Part shown: positions 56,553 through 64,000 of the stretch, one piece after another | How the letters are laid out: every line of letters starts with the position of its first letter | Numbering within the stretch: the first letter of the stretch is position 1 | NCBI RefSeq assembly: GCF_026914185.1 | Contig: NC_070560.1 | Coordinates: 5,881,501-5,945,500 of the forward strand | Source: Puccinia triticina | Taxonomy: Eukaryota; Basidiomycota; Pucciniomycetes; Pucciniales; Pucciniaceae | Length of the DNA: 64,000 nt | Direction: 5' to 3' | Notes under the pieces: generated by a model | Told to the model about the DNA's origin: nothing | Databases searched by the model: none | What the model saw: the letters and a program-made list of their open reading frames with translations, nothing else | Program-made: the position numbers and the translations under genes

Positions 56553-56980
56553 ATGGCGCACTTCAACTCCTTTGGAGTGCACACATGATGCACTCCAACT
56601 TCTTTGGAGTGCACACATGATGCACTCCAACTTCTTTGGAGTGCACACATGATGCACTCCAACTTCTTTGGAGTGCACCCATGATTCACTCCAACTTCTT
56701 TGGAGTGCACACATGATGCACTGCAGCTCCTTTGGATTGCACATGTGGTGCACTCCAGCTCCTTTGGAGTGCACATGTGGTGCACTCCAGCTTCTTTGGA
56801 GTGCACGTGTGGTGCACTCCAGCTCCTTTGGAGTGCACGTGTGGTGCACTCCAGCTCCTTTGGAGTGCACATTTGGTGCACTCCAACTCCTTTGGAGTGC
56901 ACATTTGGTGCACTCCGGCTCCTTTGGAGTGCACATGTGGTGCACTTTGGCTCCTTTGAAGTGCACACATGGTGCACTCC
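56553..56980. repeat. 32-bp palindromic minisatellite, about 13 copies
   Basis: Unit TGCACTCCAACTCCTTTGGA + GTGCACATGTGG. Each unit contains the inverted pair GTGCACTCCA / TGGAGTGCAC. Because 32 is not a multiple of three and the units lack stops, several frames on both strands stay open with a 32-residue period. These are not genes. Confidence 0.9.
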
Positions 56981-57199
56981 AACATTGACCCCATTTTTAG
57001 AGTAGAACACTTTACACTTCAATATTTTGGAGCAAATGTAGTAAAATTTGGTAGTGCATTTAGCCTACCCCAAAAAAAAAGCTGGCCCTAGACTGATCCT
57101 CAAGCCCTCCTTATGACCATGTTGGGGCGCCGCAAAATCAGCATGCTGATGCTGAAAAAGCAGTCAGCGGTCATTCAACTGCACTGCCGCTGTTTTCAG

Positions 57200-57640
57200 C
57201 GGTTTTATATTTGCACATGGTGCAGTGCACGCAGTTCCAAACACTTTGCACACACACTGTGGGTGAAGGAAGCAAATTTTTCAAGATTCTTTTTGAAAAA
57301 TCAGTAGACAGGTCTTTTATTGCCCTCTGTAAATTTCTGAGTTTTTTTTCCTTGTATGCTGAAAGCCCCATCACAAAACAAAAGAAGTACAGTCATTGGG
57401 GGACCTGGAATTCATGTTCCAGAATGCCAAAAACTCTAAATAATTTATTGAATCATGATATCTATACAAAGCTCCTTCAGAACCTTTTGGCCATTTGTTG
57501 CAAGAATAAGGACTTGAAAAATTAGGAGATTTTGCCATGTATAACTGGTGTGCTTTGGCAGATTTTGTGTGAAATTTACCATTTTTCAAAAGCCTCATGC
57601 ACCTTGAGATAGGCTGAGAGCCTGTTTGATGCGATTTTGA
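57200..57640 (+). repeat. Family Y repeat, copy 4
   Basis: It matches 11,110-11,520 in the same orientation: CCAAACACTTTGCACACACACTG, GGGTGAAGGAAGCAA, GGACCTGGAATTCATGTTCC, AATCATGATATC. No gene is present. Confidence 0.7.
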
Positions 57641-58275
57641 AGCCACATTGAGGACAACTCTGCTAACAAGGTGATGCTTTGAATTTGGAGCCAGGCTGAC
57701 TTAAACTTACTTCATAGTCTGTTGTGGTGGCTTTGAAAGAGCCAGGGAGACTCATTTCTAGGGAAATGTTGAAGTCAGCCTGATTAAAAGTCAACTCTCT
57801 GACTTTAACCTCCTGGGGTATCAAGCTGAGTGCACCTGTCAGGTTGCCTTTGAAAAAAGAACATCTGCGGCATCTTTTAGTCAGCCAACTCATTTAAGTG
57901 ACAGAAAATGGCAACTCAAAGCTGCCTGGGTCAACCTGTGGTGGAGGGGGTGGGGCTTGGTAAATGGCTGAGGGAGCAGGAAAAAGCCTCTGAGAGAGTC
58001 AGAAAATAGATTTTCCTGCTCTCCTGCATGGTTGATTATTTAAGGCGTGCTTGATGCTGTAAGGAGTTCAGGTCTGCAGGAGCAGACTCAGCTCCCTTTT
58101 TTCCCTGAAAATTGAGGTCCTGGATTTTCTCCTGTAAGTCTGAGTTTTGAGGTTTGAAACCCCCAAAAGTGAGATAGCCAAATGATTTGTTGATATTAAT
58201 TTGAAAAATGCACATCATGGATTTATGACTAGTCCGGCAGTTATATAAAGATGTACCAAAATTTGCATGTATGAT
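57641..58275. other. Intergenic, no gene seen
   Basis: This contains an imperfect inverted pair around 57,690-57,785 (GCTGACTTAAACTTACTTC against GAAGTCAGCCTGATTAAAAG). It is otherwise unremarkable, and is the 3' side of the secreted-protein gene. Confidence 0.4.
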
Positions 58276-59340
58276 TCAGTTTCCAGATGGGGACCGGGGG
58301 TCCATGGGCGTTTTGTTTTGATCCATTGGTTTTGCATCGGTAAACAAGTCTGGATAGTTTTGGCGAATGAGCTCCAATGCGGCGGTTATTTCCGGCGTGT
58401 CGCCATACCACAGTGTGCGCCTAAGATCGACTCCTAGGTTGTTTGCCATAGTCTTTGTGTCCTCATTGAGCAAATTTGGCCGCTTCCTTACAATGACCGA
58501 TAATGCCTTGCACAGTCCCGGGTTTGGAGACACCTTCGCGCTGCGCTTCAATGGAGGTACTAGCCCAGTCTTGGACGCTTTCTTCGGGTCTTCTTGCAAC
58601 TTTAGAATAGACTTAGCAGCGGCCCACCCATGTTTCTTCTGGAGCGAATCATACTCAGACGCCGTCATGTAAAACTCTAACTCTTTCCGTGCGTTCTGGC
58701 TCAGTAATCCTGGATATTTTTTGTAAATAAGAACGACTTCATCTTTTAATTGCTGAGTTGGAGTAGAAGACGCCGGTTTGCGTCCTGAATTTGTTTCACG
58801 GTTTGCTGCCATCGGAAAAACCGATGGTTCCAGCCATTCCGGCTGTTTTTCTAGAATGTCTACTGCTGCCTTTTTTAGTTTCCGATCGCCGGAAGTGCCT
58901 ATGGTTATGAAAGCCGACCAATATCCCCAATTTTCTCCGAACGCTGGTTTGCCAGACCCTAACCGTTGTGCGTCAACGTAGTTTTTCAAATGTTGTAAAA
59001 AAAAATCCAAATATTCCCCTTCGTCGGTTGAAGGACTGTGACCTTCAGAAGCAGAGCTAGCTCCTCCTGGCCCTCTGCTGCGTTCTCTCGTATTCGCGGC
59101 CCTATGTGCTTGCGTAGGCGAAATTGTTGAAGTAATTTTTTGATTCTCTCGAACCCCCAGTCGAGCGACATGAGATGGCTCGATGATAGTGTCAACAATG
59201 GATGAACCGGCTCCCCCCAAGTTGCGGTCATCATCTAGCTTCACGACCGCGGGCAGGCAAAGCTTCTCGGATGTTATGCCGTGGTCGACCAAGAACGACC
59301 AGCCGAAAATCGCAGCGAAAACAAGTTGATTGGTATTCAT
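58276..59340 (-). CDS. Putative secreted repeat protein (candidate effector), 354 aa, single exon
   Basis: The N-terminus MNTNQLVFAAIFGWSFLVDHG has a hydrophobic core at residues 6-18, consistent with a signal peptide. No other membrane segment is evident. Residues 80-110 are Ser/Gly/Arg-rich and low complexity. The rest is predicted helical with four spaced copies of a K/R-x-P-x-LL motif: ILEKQPEWL (162-170), LIYKKYPGLL (204-213), VIVRKRPNLL (282-291), ELIRQNYPDLF (323-333). There are only two cysteines (28 and 277), so it is not a small Cys-rich effector. I do not recognise the family. Rust genomes carry many such lineage-specific secreted proteins; effector status is inference. The frame is clean amid decayed repeats, which argues for selection or youth. 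Confidence 0.7.
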   Translation of the reverse strand: MNTNQLVFAAIFGWSFLVDHGITSEKLCLPAVVKLDDDRNLGGAGSSIVDTIIEPSHVARLGVRENQKITSTISPTQAHRAANTRERSRGPGGASSASEGHSPSTDEGEYLDFFLQHLKNYVDAQRLGSGKPAFGENWGYWSAFITIGTSGDRKLKKAAVDILEKQPEWLEPSVFPMAANRETNSGRKPASSTPTQQLKDEVVLIYKKYPGLLSQNARKELEFYMTASEYDSLQKKHGWAAAKSILKLQEDPKKASKTGLVPPLKRSAKVSPNPGLCKALSVIVRKRPNLLNEDTKTMANNLGVDLRRTLWYGDTPEITAALELIRQNYPDLFTDAKPMDQNKTPMDPRSPSGN

Positions 59341-59939
59341 CTGTCCTTAAAATTAGAATCGGTACCCGAAGCTACCAAGGGGACTAAACATGCAAACAAG
59401 TGTCATCAGCGGAGAACTCATCATAACGGAGGAGCACTCATCAACTCCTAAGTGTGATGCCATGACAAACCATTTTATGAATTTGTTAGGGTACAACTGA
59501 AAAAGGGAGTAGTTGGGTTGGTTTCGAGGTCCAAATGAGCAGGGTGGAAGACCTGGAGCGTGCAAACAGAAAGTACTTCCGCGCAACGAACTGCAGTCAA
59601 CACCAGATCAGGGACTGAGTCCGTTTCACAATGAGAACAAGGAATTACGGAAGCCCTGGACCGGCGTCACTCCGTTTCAGCTTGGAAGATGCCAGTTGGA
59701 CTTCCCCACTGACTGGTGTCTGAATCACGGTACATTCCACCCGCACCCTGAAACTGTGGACGCCGAATATATCCTTGTCGAGGTATGTACATACTGTAGC
59801 CACCCGTGCGCAAGGATGACTCTTCCTCCTCGAGTATAGACTGAACCTACGTCGGGCCAAAGGATTCTTTCTCGGCAAGTCGGTGCTGTCTATACATTAC
59901 CAATTGGCCAAGGATAGCCAAGGATGATTCTTCCTTGAC

Positions 59940-60143
59940 AAGTGGGTGCACTTGTGCAAGTTGGTGCTCAAGTTCATTCTTGAACACTGAGTTGCAAAAA
60001 GTGCATGCAAGCCACATTTTACTACACCCCCTAAGCCTGCTTAAATGGTGTTTTGATTTTTGAAACTTGGTGTTCAAGAAAAGCCTTGAAGACCAACTTG
60101 AAAAAGTACATGCAAGTTGTGCCTGGCCAACTTTGAATCCCCC
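59940..60143. mobile_element. Truncated second copy of the SEC21-upstream MITE
   Basis: The reverse complement of 1777-1999 aligns across this stretch (AAGTTCATTCTTGAACAC, AAGCCTGCTT, GGCCAACTTTGAATCCCCC). The right end is complete. The left ~45 bp, including the terminal GGGGG, are missing or diverged. Confidence 0.75.
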
Positions 60144-61174
60144 ACATATCCACTCGTTTAACTTAACACAAGTCCCCCCTGGTGAGAGGCTTGCTGTGGC
60201 TGGCCGCAAAGCGGCCCCTCCCATCCAGGGTAGAGATGGTCACTTTGCACCCGCTGCGGGTATCCGCAATCTGCTGGGCCCTGCGGGTATCCGCCTGCGG
60301 ATGCGGATGTCTAAGATCCTGTGAAAATCTAGCGGATAACAGCTCCAAACCGGCTTTCCTGCCCTTGGCCCGCCACCCCCGGTGGAATTGTTAATCAACA
60401 AACCAAAGGTTGTATTTCTAATAAGCTCTTCTGAAGAAATACAAGCGATAAAATAAAGAAAAGAAGAAAAGAAAATACATCTAAAGGCAATAGTAACAAT
60501 GATGATGGACACACAAGAGAATAGAAGACACCGGACACAAGGGGACACAGGACACAACAACAAGCCAAAAAGAAAGTAATGTTAATATTGATGACCACAA
60601 GGAGAATGTGAATGAAAGGGATCAGTCTGAACCTATGAGTCAAATGAGATAGGTTGATGATTGAGGTCAAAGTCGGCCAGTTGTTGAAAGAAGGGATATG
60701 ACACAACGGTCAGGTTAAATTTGGTGGATTGTTGGAGGAAGGGATAAGACGCAACAAGGCCAAAGATAAAATAGGAGTGATCAGAATCACAATGAGATGG
60801 AATTGACCAATGATGATGTCAAGGTGGAGGAACAACTTTGAAGATAAGTAAAAGCTAGATGGCAGATGATGAACGCTGCAGGTTCCCCAAGGGAAGGAAG
60901 TGTAGTTGAAGAAGAAAGGAGTTCATATATCAAAGGTAGGGAGGTCTGAGAGGAGTTCTTGCAGGGATAGTTTTGGGAGGACCAAGAGCCGAATGACGTC
61001 AGTTGAGACTGGGGCTGCTAGAAGATCTAGAGGGATGTCACACGAATATCAACAGGACATCCGCCAATACATATCCTCCAACAGCCACCACATATCCCCC
61101 GACAGCCACATCATGAACCAATGTAAGAGGCTCTGCCAACAACGCTCCAAAGACAAAACTGATGGGCCAGCCGT

Positions 61175-62074
61175 TGTGGAACTCCGTCCGGTGCAGGCCG
61201 GCGGCAGTTGTTGGAGGGATGAGAAAATTTGATGGAGAAGTGCCCTCCGGGGTTTTGGTTGGATAAGCTGTCCAGAATCGGTAGTAGCGGTTGGGGTTGT
61301 TATTTTACGACGGCTGGGAAGGCGCGTCGGCGGTTCAGTTAATGAGAATAGAGATTAGGTCTGAGAATAATAATCACGTCGGGTAGTTGGAGAGAGCACC
61401 AGTGAGAGAGTAGGAGAATCTGGGGAAGGGATTGGCAGAATCCAGAAGAAGACTGAATTCAAACTCAATTTCGCCAGAGATCAGGAAGGTTTGGGATATT
61501 ATACGTAATCAAAAGATCGGTGCCTCGTGGCGGAACAGGGAATCAGAAGAACGTTGAAATGTCCTATGGATCAATAAGCTCAGAAATGGCGTGTCGCTAA
61601 CGCCGGGATCAGGATCGGAATAACAGCTCAGTGATAGATTTTTCCTAATGGGATCAGAAGGGTTCTATGCCCCCCCTTCGTCTAAGTTCGATTTGAACTT
61701 AGAATTCCGGGAGGGCGCCGCGCACTGCGGGCCCATCATCATGCCCCGCGCGCCCAAACAACAGACAACCAAAACCAACAGCAACAAAACAAAAAGAAAC
61801 AAAAGAAAAGCAACACAACAGAATTAAAGCCAACCCTCCAACGCGCGCATAGAGAAAGAAAAATAATAGGCAGAAGAAGAGAATAAAAGAAAAGCACTAA
61901 AAAATAGAACAAAGGAAAGAAAACAACACATAAATGATAAAAAAAACCTGATACGCCACGATGCCACGCGCCATGAGTGAGCTGACTGCCTTGGAGATCT
62001 AATCTTGAGGTCCTTCCATGCGCCGCGCCCAAAAATGAAACACTGTTCCCGCGTGTACCAAGCAGGATACCACA
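61175..62074 (-). repeat. Solo LTR related to the gag-only element
   Basis: It begins TGTGGAACTCCGTCCGGTGC and ends GATACCACA on the + strand. It shares with 30,354-31,186 the terminal block, the A-rich middle and CCAACGCGCGCATAGAGAAA-like text. It is flanked by CCGT on both sides (61,171-61,174; 62,075-62,078), a 4-bp target duplication. It marks LTR-LTR recombination after insertion in the hAT. Confidence 0.8.
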
Positions 62075-62605
62075 CCGTGGAATCAAACAATGAACAGGAA
62101 GATGACAACTCAACACCTGCGGGATCTGATATGACCAATGAGCAGTGACTTGGTCAGTTTGAATAAATAACTTCTTCTCTTTTTTATTTTTTTAGTACAC
62201 ACTTGTTTTCTTACACAAAAAAAAACCTCTGAATTTAGAACATGCAAAGAGACTTGCACGTAATCAAGTCAGTTCGGCGTATTCTGCTTATTGTCCGCCA
62301 GAGCTTTCCTATCAGGTTGATAAATTCCGTTGCTGTATGATTGCTTGGAAATGTAAGATATAAGTGTTTGATGATTTAATTTCTGCAAAGTACAACAGCT
62401 AAAGCAATCAATCTCAGGTGTGGTAAAACCATCAATCAACCCACGTACAAATCATCGTGCAGTAATCTCCTTGCTCATGCCGGCCGATGTTTGAGGAAGC
62501 AGCAATTACCCTCAAACAACAAGACCCTTGCAGAGGTTGGGGTTTCCGGCACTGGGGAAATGGACCCACGGGAGGCAGGTCTAGATTAATCATTGCTTAT
62601 ATGTA

Positions 62606-62830
62606 GCAACCGTGGTTGATGTGGAGCGTACATTCAACTTTGGACAAGACTATGTCTCCATCAGGAGACACAACCTCCATCCGAAATCAGTAAGTAGAGG
62701 TATGGCCTTGTCGTTCTACTCAAAGAACAACAAGATCAAACCTCTTGCTCTTCACAAATACCTTGAAAAGCGCAAGAATAAATCCAAGAGCAATATGAAA
62801 AAAACAAGGCTGTTGTACAGGATGTGGTGA
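62606..62830 (+). pseudogene. hAT transposase C-terminal (dimerisation) fragment
   Basis: The open stretch reads VDVERTFNFGQDYVSIRRH then VSRGMALSFYSKN and a Lys-rich tail, ending at 62,830. The V-D-V-E-R-x-F-S/N core is the hallmark of the hAT C-terminal dimerisation domain. Upstream transposase exons are missing or unrecognisable. Confidence 0.75.
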
Positions 62831-63487
62831 CATTTGAGTGATCAGCTGTCACCACATGTCAATTAAGTAATTATACATACATGATTTGATTTTTTCTGAA
62901 TTCCTTTTTGAGGGGCAAATATCCGCTCACACAGGGGGGCATCTGCCAGCGGATGCGGATGCGGATACGGATGCCAAGAATGGGGGAAATACACCATTGG
63001 ATACCCAAACACGAGCGGGTATCCGGATGTGAAACAACCATCTCTAATCCAGGGGACCCTCCCGGAGGGCTCTCCGCAGGAGAGGCTTATGCCTAATGTC
63101 TGAAGTCTGGCAGGGAAAGGAAGGATATTCAACCCCAAAATCACTTTAAAATTATTTAAAAATCAGCAAAATATGTACAGGAAAAACTGAATAAACAGAT
63201 TCATTGGCAGTGCTGATGCGCACCTTCACACAAAATTCTGAGCAAAAAGCTCCAAAGCTGATTGAAGGGGTCCACTTTGAAGGTCAAAGGATTCCTGAAG
63301 GATATTACATTGCTCTGAAGATCCATTTTTGGATTTTCTGATAATATGCACAATTGAATTTTCTATCTGCAACATAATGAAACACTTGAGTGGTTAAATG
63401 TGTAGTATCTGCAGATATCTGCAGGTTTGCACATCCAGGGTCCATGTTATGAGCTGCGCTTGCGCGCCTAGCTTACTCCAGAGGGCA

Positions 63488-64000
63488 TGTTACTTGTTGT
63501 ATGTAAATGTCACAGGTCCCTAGCATTAGAGGGACCTGGGGGGAGATCATCCTGCTTCCCCATCTAGCAATCAACTATTTAGCTAGACAGACCAGACAGC
63601 GCCTCCCCACCCCGACAGACTGACCGTTACATATTGCTAGATCGCCAAACGGGGGACGAGGCCGAAGCCAGAAAGAACCAAGACAAGAGAAAGAAACAGA
63701 ACCAAATGAACCAGACTCCAGAAAGACAGAACCCCACCCCAGAACGGCTACCTCGATTATCTAAATCCCAGCACTACACACACACTCCGACCTTCACGCC
63801 AACAACTCACCGAATGGCCAACGGCGCTGCAGCACTACGGGCCCAAATTGAGGAGCTAGCGGCTTTGATCCAGGAGGAGCGAGGACTTCAACAACAAGCT
63901 GAGGCCAAACTTGCAGCGGCACGAGCAGGTATGGTCGCACCTGCCGTAGTACCTATTGTTCCAGGACAGCCTCCCAACGCGGCCCCGATGCAAGATGAGC
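63488..64000 (+). mobile_element. 5' end of a gypsy-type LTR retrotransposon, cut by the window edge
   Basis: A probable 5' LTR begins with one of the TG motifs near 63,488-63,510 and includes AGGTCCCTAGCATTAGAGGG. An A-rich leader and a gag ORF follow. The LTR end and primer site could not be fixed because the second LTR lies outside the window. Confidence 0.5.
63814..64000 (+). CDS. Partial Gag N-terminus of a gypsy-type element
   Basis: ATG at 63,814 opens MANGAAALRAQIEELAALI, a coiled-coil start rich in Ala/Glu/Gln. A Pro-rich segment follows (VVPIVPGQPPNAAPM). It runs open to the window end (62 codons). Such N-termini are common in basidiomycete Ty3/gypsy Gag proteins; the class is inferred. 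Confidence 0.55.
   Translation, partial: MANGAAALRAQIEELAALIQEERGLQQQAEAKLAAARAGMVAPAVVPIVPGQPPNAAPMQDE

Larger units (their letters stand above)
60231..63046 (+). mobile_element. Degenerate hAT transposon with 8-bp target duplication
   Basis: The ends TAGAGATGGTCACTTTGCAC and, inverted, TAGAGATGGTTGTTTCACAT are flanked by perfect ATCCAGGG repeats (60,223-60,230; 63,047-63,054). Subterminal repeats are of GCGGGTATCCGC / GCGGATGCGGAT type. A transposase C-terminal remnant lies near the right end. A solo LTR of 900 bp sits inside, so the hAT itself is ~1.9 kb and internally deleted. Confidence 0.88.

Noticed and set aside
56520..57022. Long open frames encoding His/Cys-rich repeat proteins
   Set aside because: They are frame-independent translations of a 32-bp minisatellite, open in multiple frames on both strands, with no start context or conserved domain.
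59513..59839. Possible small + strand gene upstream of the secreted-protein gene
   Set aside because: No homology recognised, no splice-linked partner and no promoter signal; could be UTR or a decayed fragment, so not listed as a gene.

Overview
The window looks like nuclear DNA of a basidiomycete plant pathogen, most probably a rust fungus (Puccinia-like). This is inferred from short GT-AG introns, dense nesting of LTR retrotransposons and DNA transposons, basidiomycete-type housekeeping proteins and a putative secreted protein. There is no rRNA operon, CRISPR array or canonical free-standing tRNA gene that I can support.

Layout. (1) 1-11.1 kb is the conserved gene block. It holds SEC21/gamma-COP (10 exons, + strand), NPY1 NADH pyrophosphatase (8 exons including a 5-nt microexon, - strand, convergent with SEC21) and an SQT1/AAMP-like WD40 ribosome-assembly protein (5 exons, + strand, divergent from NPY1). 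Exon chains were rebuilt by hand; all three sum to a multiple of three. (2) 11.1-15.5 kb is repeats: a hAT MITE with an intact empty-site paralogue, a GACCGGTCAT-type minisatellite and a CACTA MITE. (3) 15,463-38,951 is one decayed Ty1/copia element (338-bp LTRs, GACCG target duplication). It was split by a 12.6-kb Ty3/gypsy element (16,964-29,604) and by a 4.3-kb gag-only LTR element (30,354-34,657). The gypsy element carries a six-exon antisense gene between integrase and its 3' LTR, and a 634-bp TRIM-like element with a tRNA-like sequence in each terminal repeat. (4) 40.5-56.3 kb is a nest of Helitron-like elements. Four have both ends (5' TCYAAGTWTATTAAA; 3' GC-rich hairpin plus CTAG/CTGG; insertion between A and T) and a fifth 3' end is orphaned. 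They carry gene fragments in the sense orientation, clearest being a GATA zinc-finger pseudogene that was later hit by a CACTA element. (5) 56.5-64 kb holds a 32-bp palindromic minisatellite, a single-exon gene for a putative secreted repeat protein, a decayed hAT transposon with 8-bp target duplication containing a solo LTR, and the 5' end of another gypsy element running off the window.

The three housekeeping genes act separately: COPI vesicle coat, NAD(H) housecleaning, and 60S ribosome assembly. Everything else is mainly a record of nested transposition. LTR divergence by eye agrees with the nesting order: about 12/338 for copia, about 5/833 for the gag-only element, and one substitution plus a 13-bp indel for the gypsy element.
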